Notes: a model not told the origin generated them from the letters alone. 64,000 nucleotides of DNA from Syngnathus acus (GCF_901709675.1 NC_051102.1:3964912-4028911); one strand, 5' to 3'. Counted from the stretch's first letter, positions 21,618 to 35,617 are shown. Numbers and translations are program-made.

Positions 21618-23019
21618 GATGTGTATTAGGTGTTTGGAAAATTTCATGAGCATGTCATTGAAATGACACTACACTATGCTGTATGTGTGAATGTCCTTAT
21701 GTGTCACATTACGCAAAGTTATGACATATCCCTGGCCTCCTTGTGTTACATCATCTTGCTGATCGAAAGGCATGAATATCGAAGGTGGCCATAAAAATCT
21801 GCATGGCCGTGTAAAACGCTTAATGATTTTAAAGTTACATGAGAAAAGAGCCTGCAGTTTGTCTCATTTATCAAGTCTAGCACCGGAGGCGTCGCCAAAT
21901 GGCCCTGCCACCTAACCTGCAGGCTCTTAGCGATGCAAGGCCCGACTCTCCCTCCTGCTTAGTGTCTGACTGGAATTTTTAATAAAAAAAATAAAATAAA
22001 ATATATTAAATCAAATTAAAATTAAAAAAAAATAAACAAAAAGCTGCCCTTCCAAATTTGCATTGGGGTATATTTTTGTAAAAAAAAAAAAGCCAAAAAA
22101 AAAGGAGATTATAAAGACCAAAGACATGTGGGCCTGATGTCATTAAGCACCAGAAGATATTGCACACAGCAAGTGTCCATCGGATACATGCATATATATT
22201 GGATTGCTCTTTTGCTGTGATGTTTTGACAACCTCAATTCATTCTTTGCATTTCAACTCGGCAGCATATTCACTTGCAAATTTTGGAGGGAATTGCATAG
22301 CCTTCTGAATTCACCAAAAAGAAGCCCCAAAAAACTCATCAAAAAATCTATCAGCAGCACCAAAATTAGCCATGACAATCATGGCAGGCAAACCTTCTAT
22401 TTCCTTTCAACAATGCTAAGGAAGGAAAGGTAGGGCATTACGACCAATGTTTTTTTCTTTTTTTACGAGGGGGGGGGGCTATTGGTGGGAAATAGCACCT
22501 CTAAATGTGCACCGATATAAAGCTGTGCACCACAATAGCCAAATGTAAATCAGATAAATACAAGGAATTGATGTCATTCAAACAGCCCAAGTCTGAAATC
22601 GGGTGAGCCTTTTGCTCAGCAGATACAATTGCGGGTCTGCGTGAGTGTGTGTGTGTGTGTGTAGGATTGTCAGCGACTGAGAAGAACCTATTTCCCCTTG
22701 CTGAATCCCTGGCTCTAAATGATGGATTGATATCTCTCTTGTCATGGATTATATGTGAATATGTGTGCGAGTGCATGAGCCCTCTCAGCCTCTTGCTGCC
22801 TCTCCTCTCAGGCCCTTATCAGCTCTTGTCACAAACAGAGGATAGGGGATAATCCTTCATACAAGGGTAGCAGTCTGGTCTTCCATCTATCTAGCTGTCT
22901 GTCTGTCTGTGCAATGCCCGTTATATTACCACCACTCTCCTAAGTGCAGCTACACTCAAAACAAAACACACCAATCAAACTTCCTGCATTGCAAGAGTGT
23001 GCGTTGGCATGGTTTAGGG
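21618..23019 (-). other. rnf220: rnf220 intron, non-coding block
   Basis: 21740-21960 is a low-repeat, mixed-composition block (GGTGGCCATAAAAATCTGCA, GGCGTCGCCAAATGGCCCTG) that could be a conserved element. A-rich simple sequence 21981-22110, G9 at 22470-22479, GT tract 22646-22662, CTGT repeat 22894-22909. No gene. Confidence 0.5.
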
Positions 23020-23348
23020 CAGGGGTGTCAAACTCATTTTTGTCGCGGGCCGCATCGTAGTCAAAGTTCCCCATTATGATTGTCAACGTCTTCTATATAC
23101 AGTATAGGCTACAAAACCAACTGATGAATAACTAGTTTAGAAATCCGAGACTTATAAAAACTGTTTAAATATTAAAAAAAAAAACTGGTAATAAAATTTG
23201 CCAGCAATATCTCTATTTTTTTTTTTTAAAGTGATGCCAATTTGTAATTTTAGTAATGACAAAGTCGATGCCAAATTTGTCTTCGCGGGCCACGTAAAAT
23301 GATTTGGCGGGCCATACCTGGCCCCGGGCCTCCAGTTTGACACCTGTG
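23020..23348. mobile_element. hAT-type non-autonomous transposon, copy 2 (329 bp)
   Basis: Ends CAGGGGTGTCAAACTCATTT and CCAGTTTGACACCTGTG. The near-perfect 8-bp duplication is GTTTAGGG (23012-23019) and ATTTAGGG (23349-23356). The GCGGGCCGCAT and GGCGGGCCAT blocks near the ends are shared with copy 1 at 12663. No transposase. Confidence 0.82.
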
Positions 23349-23356
23349 ATTTAGGG

Positions 23357-25497
23357 GGTGATAATAGTCACAGTTTTAGTGCGCTGTGTTTTGCCGTAAT
23401 GTATGAATTGAATCAATCTTGGCAAAAAAGTCAAAAGTTGAGTTATTTGATATACAGTCAACATCCAACAACATTAAATACACCTACTTAATCTTTGACA
23501 AAAGCTGTATTAAAACGTCTGCCTTATACCAATGTCAAGATCTTTTAAGGTAATATTTGGATGGATGTGTACTATTGTAGTTCTAGTTTGTCCCTTTTCT
23601 CCGTTGCAGTTAAGGAAATTTAGCCAACATTGAAAAACAGCCTAAAGCACAATAATAGCATACTGCTTTTTTTTTTTATAAACTTACTAAATTTCTATAG
23701 TATAGAAGATTGCCAAGAATTAACATAAAGACTTCAAATTAGTAAGTTCAAACTTGCTGAACATTATGATGCTTTGAACCGCCACACTTGTAGTTTGTGT
23801 GTTATCCATATGCCCAAGACAGAAGAAAGTTCTTTGGGTCACCTTGAGTTCTGACTTAGACTCAAGCATTGTGTTTATGAGCACATTCTGAAATTGTATT
23901 TTATAGACATTTGAAATAAAACAGACGGGACACAGACAGAGAGGGAAAAAACACATAATTGCCGGATGGAATTGTGATATTTAAGCTCGACTATAACAAT
24001 AAAATATCTTTGAAGCACAACCAGTAGCAAAAATCATACAGATGCACTTGAGCAGATATAGGATGTCTATCACACCTGAGGCTATTCCATGTACATCTGA
24101 ATTGTGTGAATTGGAAGGTTGGTGTGTGTACTCACGGGGGAATCAGATTTGTTGTGATTGCATCACATGAGCAAATGGTTGTCATTGTGATCTTTATCAG
24201 CATGCAATCTCTGCTCATTCACTTCCTCTCCATATCTCTTCACTCGATGGCCAATAGAGGGCAATGTTTCACAACACTTCCTTTATGTTAGTTCTCTGAG
24301 CTATAATAATATTTCAGTATTCCACAATTATGTTGCATTTATCTGATTTCTAGTGCAGAATATTTTGTTCGTATTTGAGAAAAAGTTGCCTTTTTTTAGC
24401 AGTTCTTTTCAAAAATCCAATGTGACTGAAATAGTTAAAATAAAGAACAATGTATGAAAAATACATTTTCTACAGATTGTCACTTTCACCTCTCATGTAA
24501 TCGCTACATTTATGCTCATGTAATCGCTACTTTTATCTATGTTTGGTAAAGACGCATATGGATATATACTATCCATCTCACATACTTCAGAAAAACTCCT
24601 GTGATTCTGTATTTTATCTCCAACACACAAGAAACACCCTGGAAGGACAAATCCTACAGCTCAAATCAATAGAGAATTAAACGGACTGAAATGGCTTTAG
24701 CCCACACATTAACCCTGCCTTCTGTTTACTCACTATTTTTCTTTCCCCATCTTTTCTAGTATCCTCCCCTGTTTTCCCTTTTGGTTTCTTGTCCTTCCCT
24801 AATAGCTAAGACCCCTGACAAGTGCACTTCTTTCTTGAGTATGGGTTTTGGTGACAGAGAACAAAATGAAATGCATTGTGTTGCTTAGTTTGGGCCTCAA
24901 AAACCATAAGGTGTGCCAATGGTGCCCGAGATGGTCGGACGAGGTAATAGCAAATAGATGACAGCGGCTTGGAATACTCGGTCTGGATGCACATGCACAC
25001 ACCCCGTCTGGGGACTCAAATCTCAGAGCAATTTTCAGCCTTGATGATTGGCAGCTTGCTGCGTATTCTTCCCTTACAAGACCTGATGATAACTCGAGCT
25101 ATCCCATTCCAGGTTTCCATGTCACCTTCTTTTCTCTTTTTCTGCCACTCTTCATCTTTTTTTTAGTTGCCGTGTCTCCCCGAACAACCACAACCCCTTC
25201 AAACTGCCTCTTCTCATCCTTCTTTCCACCTTTCCACTCCTATTGTCTCTTGTTGTCGGCCTATTACAATGACAGTGGCGATAAGGAACATTTATCACAT
25301 GTACGGCATGATCTGTTAGAGAAAGACCTCAACAGGTACAGGGGAGAAATGCACAGACTGGTCCACATTAAGATTCATGTGCAGATTTAGGACAAGCAGA
25401 TTGCACTATATGCATGCAACTGCAACAAAAGTGTGTCTATATTCACATATAGAGAATGTAAATGATTCAGATTTTGTATTTTGCTGTTTATTCTACA
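23357..25497 (-). other. rnf220: rnf220 intron, non-coding block
   Basis: AT-rich sequence. A 16-bp unit CTCATGTAATCGCTAC is tandemly repeated at 24492-24507 and 24515-24530. The 24700-25260 stretch is pyrimidine-rich. No exon or transposon recognised. Confidence 0.5.
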
Positions 25498-26163
25498 ACA
25501 TCAAAGTCAAAGTCAAAGTCAAAGTCAGCTTTATTGTCAATCCCTTCATATGTCAAGACACACAAAGAAACCGAAATTCCGTTTCCACCATCCCACGGTG
25601 ACGAGACATACAAGTAGGCGACACAAAACAAAAACAAGAATGCCCAAACCATAAATAACAAATAATAAATAAAATAAAATAAAATGAGCGATGAATAAAT
25701 AACAGACCCATTAAATATGAGGGGCAAAACCGAGCCAGTGTGCATACAGCAAGAACAGGACGCTACGCTGAAAGGGGGAGCGAGTTCAGGATCCTAACAG
25801 CCTGGAGTACGAAGCTGTTGGAAAGTCTGGTAGTGCGGGAGCGCAGGCTCCTGTACCGCCTCCCAGAGGGCAGAAGTTCAAACAAAGAGTGAGCGGGGTG
25901 ACTCACATCACTCACAATCTTGGTCGCCTTGCGAGTGAGATGGGAGGTGTAAATGTCCTTCAAGGAGGGGAGAGAAGCACCAATAGTCTTGCTAGCCGTT
26001 TTCACAATGCGCTGCAGGGCCTTCAAGTCTTGGTCAGTGCAGCTGCCACCCCAGACAGCAATACAGCTGGAGAGGACGCTCTCAATGGTGCCGCGGTAAA
26101 AAGTAGTCATGACGGCCGGAGGAGACCCCGCTCGCCTGAGTTTCCGAAGGAAGTACAGCCCAT
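25498..26163 (-). mobile_element. L2-type LINE, 5'-truncated 3' end
   Basis: The minus strand encodes the C-terminus of a LINE ORF2 and then a 3' UTR. The UTR ends in a tandem TTTGAC tail (AAAGTC repeats at 25501-25526 on the plus strand), as in L2/CR1-like elements, and has an A/T-rich simple stretch at 25648-25685. The 5' end is cut inside ORF2 near 26163, as expected for truncated retrotransposition. Confidence 0.82.
25763..26163 (-). pseudogene. LINE ORF2 C-terminal fragment
   Basis: Reads YFLRKLRRAGSPPAV, TTFYRGTIESVLSSCIAVWG, LKALQRIVKTASKTIGASLP, LFELLPSGRRYRSLRSRTTR and LQAVRILNSLP. This is the familiar region after the reverse transcriptase domain of fish L2-like LINEs. The frame is intact for about 130 codons, so the insertion is moderately young. 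RT catalytic motifs and the endonuclease are absent. A plus-strand frame across the same bases is its shadow. Confidence 0.8.
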
Positions 26164-28695
26164 ATACCCAGTACATAGGCCCATATATGCAACTATGGTA
26201 ACCAAAACTAACTCGTTGTTTTCCCACCTATCTATATGTCAATCTGACTTCTTGGTCTTGATCCTCTTTCATTCTTAGCATCTCTGTGTTTTTCAGAGTG
26301 TCCACTTGACTGCTCTGACACAGAATAACAGTTGACTTCATTGTGATCAGATAATGAACCTTTTGTTTATAGACACACAGTCACAAGCACACACAATGCC
26401 TTTTTGTTTTTGAGCAACCTGGTACAGTCATATCCACAACTGGACCAGTGCTGGGCCGAGACTGGGACAAGGATGGGTGGAAGGAGGGAGAGTGAGAAAG
26501 AGTGAGAGAAAGGGAGATCAAGAGAGAGATGAGGGTACGACTAGATCAGAAAGGTTATGTGAAAAAATGAATGTGCAAAAGTATACTAATTACCAGAGGG
26601 AATAAAAGACAGAAGGAGAGAAACATTATGTTAATTACATTTTGGAGAAATATATTATTATTATTATTATTTGTAGTAAAATTCTCTTTGCTTACACAGT
26701 ATAGCTAATGCATTTCAAACATTATTCAGTGACCGATAAAGGTTTTGTAAAATGAGGGGGCCCGGGCAGGGCGTTATTTAGAGCATTAAAAAGATATTCT
26801 TCAAGTTATAAAAAAAAAAAAACTTTGCTCAAACACTGAAATTGCTATTAATCAGAGAGCTAAAAACAGGATTTGATGTCTTTCCCCCCTACGCCCTGTC
26901 TCATGCACATTGAGGCACCTTTCCTCTGCTACCTCCCATTTATCATGGCTGTAACTGCTGGCTGGCCCTGCACATGTTACTGTACCCTGTCACACTGCTG
27001 GCTAAACAAACTGCTTCTTGATGTATGAGGGCCTACACCCCCCCATAAAGATATTCACTTTTAACTAGCGTGCTACCGTCTTGGCATTGCCAGACAGAAC
27101 CTTCAATGTGTGTGTAATATGAAAAACGCTCGTGAGAAATTTACCCCCAGGGTACCACCTCATAACTCTTTTTCCTCTGTCCTTACATTTCTCCCAATCC
27201 ATCCATCTTTATTCCTCAGCTAAGGCATTAGCCCTCTATTACCCATTAGAGGCTGTAAGTGTCTTTGACATTCAACGAGGGAAAAGGGGATAGAAGAAGA
27301 ATTGAAGATCTTACAGTGTGTGTATTGGAAAACAAGTGTATGTTTATTGCGTCATGATGTATTTTCGGCAGACAATTTCTATGGCAGGACCAGCAGTTTT
27401 TTTTATTCCCTCCTTGAACATAAGAAACGTGTTTCCACACTTGAGCATGGCCATAATTGTTTGCAGTAGCTACAGGAAAAATAACGCCCCGATGCAGTAC
27501 AGCTAGATTTTAAAAGCACATGTTCAATCGTTCAACTGAAATTGTACAAAATAGAATCTATCATCATTGAGCTTACAAACATGCATAATGGCAGTTAAGA
27601 AGTCAAATTATTGTATTATATATATTATATTTGTACAGCGTATAACACAAATAAGGTCATGCGGTTCACCATAAAGTCCCCAATAATGTAATTGTACATT
27701 TGCCTGATTTACATGAATGCAACATGGGCTCCATTCACAAAATATTCCCTGTTATAATTGCCGACTGAACAGACAGATGGATGGCTGGTCAGTCATAATT
27801 AAGGCTTCATTTATGAGGTTGTCAAATTGGAACATGTGTTCTGGTAACCTCCAACACATTCCATCCATTTTCCCATTCTCCCAAGGTGCTTTGCGGTTTT
27901 ATTGACTACATATGTATTTATTGTCTCCAGCCAGTCTAGAGTTTATTGAATAACACACTAATCTGCCGGAACAAGATTAAAGATTAATTGATTGTTGCAG
28001 CATTATAACTATATGCCATAAAGCACACATGCACATGGTCACATGCACAGCATATAGCCTCGCAAAAACGTTGGTCTTATCAAAAACAGCCACTGATGCA
28101 CAAGCTGGGAAAGGTTAATGACATCGTTGTTTCAATGTTTTATGACTGTGGTAAATTGTAGTTGCACAGGACCTCTTCTTATCAAGCAATAAATTCATTA
28201 GTGGCTAACACACCTCACCGGGGCAGATCATTTAGCCCTGACAAACAAGATTAGAGGATAGAAAGGCCTCATTGTGGATTTGGACACTTTGGGACTCTGG
28301 GACATAGATATACAGTAGACAGATAACACTGACACCCGGTCAGCTCCTTGAATTTAATTAAATCCTGCTTCTTTTAGAGTTAAAATGTATTTTTGAAGGA
28401 AGAAATTCAGTATTCTCTGTGATCATAGCTTCTAAACTTAAAATGCAGTTTTGTATGTCTACTTTTGTTAAATTAAATTGGCAAATATTACCTGCTGTGT
28501 GCAGAGGTAGATGGTCCTCTTCTGACAACACACACACTCACTTGAGGCTGTTTAATCTCAGATGAAAAGAACGACAGATAGTCTTTGCTAGGTAAGTGAA
28601 AAATCCAGTCAAAGATGAGTTCATGTTATTATGGATTATTTTAGACGCACGGCCTAACTTGTAAAATGCAATGTGTAGATGTGTGAATAAATTAT
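26164..28695 (-). other. rnf220: rnf220 intron, non-coding block
   Basis: 26880-27250 is a low-repeat block of mixed composition (ATTTATCATGGCTGTAACTG, GGCATTAGCCCTCTATTACC) that could hold a conserved element. ATT repeats 26652-26671. TAATTGATTGTTGCAGC at 27984-28000 is a transposon-end trace. No exon. Confidence 0.5.
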
Positions 28696-28699
28696 TGCT

Positions 28700-28772
28700 G
28701 GGTTGATTAGAATATTTGCCAAACAATTCTGAGGTTAGGGGGTTCAAATCCTTGGTGGAGTTTGTACTTGCA
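28700..28772 (+). repeat. tRNA-like-headed repeat fragment
   Basis: TTCTGAGGTTAGGGGGTTCA, AATCC and TGGTGGAGTTTGTACTTGCA match the box B and following segment of the repeat seen at 20640 and 35618. Short and degenerate. Confidence 0.45.
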
Positions 28773-31700
28773 AAAAAAAGAAAAACTTGTTAGGTTCACC
28801 AAGGACGATAAATTGAAGCATTGCTACTACTTCACCAAAAGCATCCACGGGCATTATGATGAGGAGACGTTTTGGTCATTTGCAAAAATAGTTTTCGCTA
28901 TCCTGAGTGGGAATTCACTGCTTGACTGTTAGTCCTTCTAAAACCACAGACACACACCACACGCCTTTTTCCGCTTCTGCAACGGCTCGGCAGGTGCCGG
29001 TCCTGAAGAAATGTTAAATTAGAGGAAGTGTGTTACAAAAGAGTACAACAGTGAAGGAAGGAAACAGTCATTGTCAGGTTATGTGAAAGTACGAGATGGT
29101 ATATGAGACCAATTTATCTTGAACCTCGGTGTTGTGGTCTTACTGGAAGTATGCGATGCTTCGAAACAATATTTGGTTAGCAAATCAAAATAGTTCTGTA
29201 CAATTATGACAAATGTTTTATTATTAAACAATGAGCATCATATTATATTGCTATCCATTTTGGGGTGTCTTGTAGTCATTTCATAATGGTTATTATCATT
29301 AGAATGAACATAAACACACACGCGCACACACTTCAACATGCAAACACGTCCCCCGCACACACATTTACCCACGTACATTTCATCTTCTCTATAATAAGGC
29401 CATCACCATTAAAGCTGTCAAAGCCCGAGTGTTGAGTACTACTGCCGAGAAATTATTTCTCATTCACCCGGCGTGACACGAGACCTGCAAACACACACGC
29501 ACATACACACACTCTCCATCTGTCCCTACATACCCTCAACTTTACAAATATTGTGCAATTGAAAGTTTTTTTTTTTTCTTTAGTGCTTGTACTTGCTCGC
29601 CATGTGTCAGGAGACCGTGTAATTTTCAAATATGAAGCCAAAGGCCACCTCAGCGAAACACCCACCAATATTCTGTTCTGCTTTAAATTAATGTTCTGTG
29701 GTCTTGGAATATTTCAGCAAGCAAAAGAAGGAAAAAAAAACGAGTCAATAAGTATTACAATTTTAAAAGGTGGGGAGGATGAATAACAGAAACTGCTGCA
29801 ACCACAGTTGAGTGATAAACATGTGCTGACGGGGATAACAATGGCCACATTGCAACAATATTTGAATCTGCATGAAATCTTTATAAATCATTTTTATAAT
29901 ACAAGTGTAATGATTGCAATAGCAACCCTTTGATGAGCTGTATTTAATCTCTGCAATATTAGTATGCACAGAGAGGAAATGATTTCCCCTGAGCACAATA
30001 CTTCCTGTTGAACTATCTTGCGAAATGGTGAGTAAAACATTATATTTTCATTTTAAAACAACAACAAATACAAGAAAACAGCAGACCTCAGTCATCAACC
30101 ATTCAAATCGTACTAACAAGAACTAATTTTCATGAAAAATAATATTATTTACCATGTGGTTGTCCCATTGCGATAAGGGAAGTTCTCTGCAGTTTTGTTG
30201 TAAAATGTTCTATATAAATAAAGTTGTTTTGATTTGACTAATTAACATTGATCCTTGTCTGACACAAACGTATCTATTCTAAGGTAATTGATTTATTTTC
30301 CCTTCACAAAAATAGCTTGAAAGAGGCCCTTTTTGGTGATTCTTGTTGCGAGTACTGGAAAATCACCCATTTAGACTGCACACTGGCATAAATGTGAGCT
30401 GCAGTTCAGTTTTAAGGGAAATAAAACTGATATGTTATTAGGCTGGGCTTCAGCAGCATTTCTTCTCATTTAGAGCAACAGTATGTACACGTTTACTAAC
30501 TGGTTGGTTTTATCTTCCAAAATGGGCTTTTATAAATTTTACGTGGCTGTGTTTGTCATTTTGACACCCCTAAATGTGGCACGATTTTATGAAAAAAAAA
30601 ATAATAATTTGGCACAAATGGCTGGCTCCAAGCAGATTAGCCAAGGACACGCACACACGCACACAATATGTCTGGAGTGAGTGCTGACACATTTATCACA
30701 TTAGTATTAGTCCTTTTCTCTGTCGCCACAATCCTTACAGCTGGTGTTGACATGCACCCCCTGCACCCTTGCAGCAGCCCCGAGGCCAAATATGTGCTTC
30801 TCTGGAATGCGTGAGTGAGTGACTTTCTTATTTCTGTGATCATTTCTGTCGAGTTTAAAAGCTCATAAGCCTTGCAGAATTAGAATGTAGCCTTGCAGGT
30901 TGCATTAAAATGCTACATGGACAAAAAAAAAAAAAAAAGACATAAGAACAGAGGTTGAATCAGTCCCAATTTGAGAGAATCTGAGGGGGAGCATGTGACA
31001 AGAGAACGGACAAGATTGGTGATGCCAGCTTCCATATGACAAGTGGCGATGTTATGAAGATGGACGGGCGGCTGAGACGGAGCGCCTGACCTTTTTCAAA
31101 ATGTCACATGTCACCGTGCTTTTATGTCACTCCCCGCAAAACAATATGTCAGAGGCATAAAAAATCACAACGTTCACTCTGAATTATGCCATTATGGCCG
31201 ACCACAAAAAATAATCATTAAGATGACATTATTCCACACTTAACTAGGAGGATGGAGAGGAGGGGGGAAGGAGCAAGGGCTCTTTGAATTTATGATTGGT
31301 AGTAATCTCATGAGTAATGTAGGCACAGCCAACCGTTGTCTTTTTAGATGTATCCTTATGACTTTAATGCATTGTCGTGAGACTTTGGAGAAAAGCTAAG
31401 TGTGGCAATGACGAGAGCAGAGATTTCTGTATGCCAATCATTTCATGAATCTATAAGTGTATCAAATGGAGACATAATTTTCGTGCTACAAATCATGGCC
31501 ATTCTTTTTAAATAATAACAAATGCTCATCAGCAATGAGATTAAAATAAATTGCCTTTTTTTTTTACTTATTGTATTTAAATACCATATTTTAGGTGTAG
31601 CGTAATATTAGTCACAATATCAATGAATGGGTCAGTTTAAATTCATTTTGATACATAAAGCAGAATCCGTGTTAAATAGATTTCGTGCTAATATGTTATG

Positions 31701-34700
31701 TTCAGAACAAACACGAAATATCGAGTAGTGTAGCGTGTCTAATTGCCTTTGATGGCCATGCAACTACACAGTTTGCTTTGGAAAAAAGAAGGGTTCCTCC
31801 GACAAATAAAAATGGTTTCCAGTTCGGGAGCTTTTCACTCAGTTATCCAAACTATTTTGCTTGGTCCCTGCATCTATTGGAAGCTATTGGAAATTACGTT
31901 TCTGGCCAATCGGAAAGATTGAATATGCTGCCTACATTCTTTAATATATATTAGACAGACTGTTCCACGTCAGCATGAGCAGTCCATGTGTGATTAAAAA
32001 ATGCATATTGGTGATGTAAAGACAAACACTCGTGGGAGGGAACGTGCCAACTGCCTGCATCAGCATTTAATATGTGCGTGGTCACGTGAGGCACAAAAGG
32101 CGCTATGACACATCGGAGCTTCTCTCCCTTTTTACCCATGCATTTAAGCTGGAAATATGTATTATATTAAATTTATTGATGAAATAACTGACAGTATTGG
32201 ATTGAAAAAGAAAATCTATATAAAGCGTGGGCCAGAGAGCTACAATAGAAAATATTTGCAATACATTATTATTATTATTATCATCATTATTAATATTATT
32301 ATTTAACCCTTCACATGAAGAGGGGTATAGACGGAGGTTCAGTCTTCCCTGTCTGACCTGGCTGGATGTCCCTGCATTCATTGAGGAATATTAAAAAACA
32401 ACAACAAAGATTTATGTATGTAAATTTGTCTTCCACTGCTGTAACATTACATCTGTCAATGGTTGCTATGTAATTCAACCACAAATGGGCCAAAATCCGA
32501 CCAGTCAAAAGGGCTGCTAATAGGGTTGGTTGAGGCTGGCTCTGGAGCAGATGATGAAGCATGTTGGTCCCGTGAATGGACACTGCCTCCATGTCCAATT
32601 GAACTATTGATCTGAGGTATTGCACCCTGAGAGAATTTGACATTTTCCTGCTATTTTTAGCTGAGAGCTGTTCTGGCTTTAGACATTTGACCTATTTAAC
32701 CCTGAACATGACTGCACATGCTAACACAAATGGACGCACGCACACGTAGTGAACACAGCTCTACAAATGCACACTCGCACACAGTGTCCATCTGCGTGTG
32801 CATGCGCATGTCATCGTCTGTAATAGCTCCTGACATCAGCAGAATTGAGTTTCGGAGTCAATGTGGATGTCCTCTATAAGTCAATCATCCAATCAGCGCT
32901 CTCTTGACTACATGGGTCAAAGGGGAGCGTGGTCATACTTTACTACAACACGACAAAAATCCCAAGAGATTTAAACCCAGCATGGGTGGCAGAACATTCC
33001 TCCTAGACGCAGTGGTGAACCTAACAAAGATGGGGCGAACACCCACATAAACAGGAAAGACCTTCCATGTTTCTCTCAATCTGGCAGCAAACAATAAAAC
33101 ACAATAAAGCAAACATTTATGGCTTTCATAAACCAGAGTCACTGATTAATGCTAGCCCTCGTCTTTGGGATTTCATATAAAACATGACATATTTACAGTC
33201 TCGGTCAATGCAGCGAAAGCCCTGTTAAATATCTTAGAGGATGGATGGCTGTGTCGCACACACATGAAGACACACACACACACACACCAAATTAATCAAA
33301 TAACGCCTTTTCGTGTTTCCTACGAAGTCAGAATGATGCCTCCGATGGAAAGTGATACGTGGCAGCAAATGTCAGTCTTCTGCCATTGTTCTGCAATCGT
33401 CTCCCACTCGGACTTGTCTTTTAGACACGTTTAATAACTGTGGATGGAGGCTTGTAAAAGTGTTGATATATTGCAGTGAATCAAGAACACTGCCAAAAAA
33501 ACTTGATAAAGACCAAGAAGTTTTTTTTTGACAATGACCTATGAGCATTATATATCCTTGCGCACTTACCAACTTTGGCATTAAACATAACTAGATGCAA
33601 GTTATAATTTTGATGAGTGCAACACCATCCCTAAACATGCTTGACTAGACTCACGCTGGCACAAAATTAAGTTACACCCGTTTTTATGTCAAGTGCAGTG
33701 GCGCCAGGCGACCAAAATAGGGCCCCATTTGGGAAAAGACCCTGCTATGACTCCATCTGACCATTAATTTTCTAATAAGAGAACACATTAAATGAGGGAA
33801 TTTGAAGAAAGGGAGGAAAAATGTGAGTGCCAATACCACACAAATTTGGTTTCACCTTTGACCTCAGCATCAATGCCAGGCTGGGTTGGCGGTGAAAATG
33901 AAATGATTTCAGTTCTCTTGTTACTTTAGCCACCCACAAGGTCATTACCAACCGAAATGTCCTGCTACATAATCATCCAAATAGCCTACAATTACTAATA
34001 CTGTATACGTATATATAATTAATTACGTATTTAACGACTACACATTTACGTCTTCTACCCTGTAGGCTACAATTGCAGATCTCAAATTCCAAAGTCTGCA
34101 TATGTGGGAACTTGGACACAAATTGTGATGTCAAATGGAGCATATTAATGAGATGAGACCTTAGTTTCCACAGCAGTCATTTACTCCCCTAAAAATAAAA
34201 CGGTTGAGTAGAGCCAGTTATGATGTATTCAAATAGATGGTAAATTTACCCAAATTTCTTTCACTTAGCGTTATGTCAAAGAAGTTTTGCCACCATTGAC
34301 GATTAGTATTTTAACAGAGTTAAGATGAGGGTGTGGGTAATTTAAAAAAAACAAAGTCTAATAGCCTGGAAATATGGTCCTTAACCACAAATTTTATTTT
34401 TCATAATTAATGATTGCAAAACTGTTCCAGTTAATATATTTACAAGCTGCATACACATGAGGAAATATGAGAGGAGACAAGGGTAGTAGTATGTGCCCGA
34501 CTGAGTGTTTGAAGCGAGGGAAGGGTTTAAAGGAGCTGGCCTGCCAGGCTCCCTACTGGGCCTCCACTCCTTGAAGTTGGTCTTTAACAGGGGACCATGC
34601 TGGGTAGACAGGGCCTAACTTGCCAGAAAGCCAGAGGTGGACCAGTCTAGTCAAGGATGCAACTGTTGCTAAGGGAAGGAAAACACTGTGGTGTTTTAGT

Positions 34701-35187
34701 CTGGTTTTGGCTGCTTTGGCCTCTCCACATGAAAATCAGTGCAAAAGATGATAAGAGTCCAGCCAATCTTATTGACTATAATATAACCCATGTCATACAA
34801 TGAATGGAGTTCTTTGATGCTGAACTTGATAATGACCAAATCTTCAGACTGCATGTGGCAGTGCAGGAGGGTATGAAAGGGTGACTTCTGATTGGGAGAT
34901 CCCGGTGGAGGGTAATTGGAATTCAATAGAAGTCAGATCATGTCTGCTACCTTAGTTCCATTCAAGGAAAATCTATTGGGAATTAGCGGTCGTTAGCCCA
35001 TAGCGATGTGAAGTGGAAAGGAACAGCTGGCTCTCAGCTCCCCACATGGTGTGCCTGCGTGTTTACGTGCACTTTTTTTTTGTGTGTAAAAGAACAAAGA
35101 TAGCAAAGTATGAGTGGGCTGTCACTTCAACTCTCCATCCATTTGTGTGTTATTGAGAGCGAGATGCCGCTAACATCAAATTTTAAT
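28773..35187 (-). other. rnf220: rnf220 intron, non-coding block
   Basis: CA tracts near 29316-29332 and 29491-29512, an A16 run at 30921-30937, ATT repeats at 32265-32302, CA at 33269-33288. Low-repeat blocks at 31090-31420 (TTATGCCATTATGGCCGACC), 33840-33970 and 34520-34680 are the best places to look for conserved elements. No exon or known transposon recognised. Confidence 0.5.
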
Positions 35188-35189
35188 TA

Positions 35190-35602
35190 CCGTGTTTTCC
35201 GGACTATAAGGCGCACCTAAAAACCTACAATTTTCTCAAAAGCCGACAGTGCGCCTTATAGTCCGGTGTGCCTTATCTATGGACCACATTCCTAAATTTA
35301 AACTGGCCCGAAGCATTGTGTCATGAAATCAATCATAAGTGGCCCGCTGAAGACTATGAATCATGAATCAAAAAGACTATGGATCATTATTTTGTGATTA
35401 TAAAGTAATTTGTTGCGTCTGAAGTTGAAATAAAAAAGATAAAATGGAGAATGATTTGATTTGGATTAAAAATCTGACATGATGCATTAATGGTGCGCCT
35501 TATAGTCCGGTGCGCCTTATATAAGGACAAAGTTTTAAAATGGGCCATTCATTGAAGGTTCCGCCTTATAGTCCGGTGCGCCTTATAGTCCGGAAAATAC
35601 GG
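35190..35602 (-). mobile_element. TA-flanked MITE (GGCGCACC family), copy 3, inverted, 413 bp
   Basis: Same length as copy 1 but in opposite orientation. It starts CCGTGTTTTCCGGACTATAA and ends TAGTCCGGAAAATACGG, with TA at 35188-35189 and 35603-35604. The interior carries the reverse complement of the copy 1 interior (ATCATAAGTGGCCC, AATGGAGAATGATTTGATTT). High similarity to copy 1 suggests recent spread of the family. Confidence 0.88.
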
Positions 35603-35617
35603 TAATTGGTTTGAGCT

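Noticed and set aside
25889-26278. 129-codon frame, plus strand
   Set aside because: Antisense shadow of the LINE ORF2 fragment on the minus strand.
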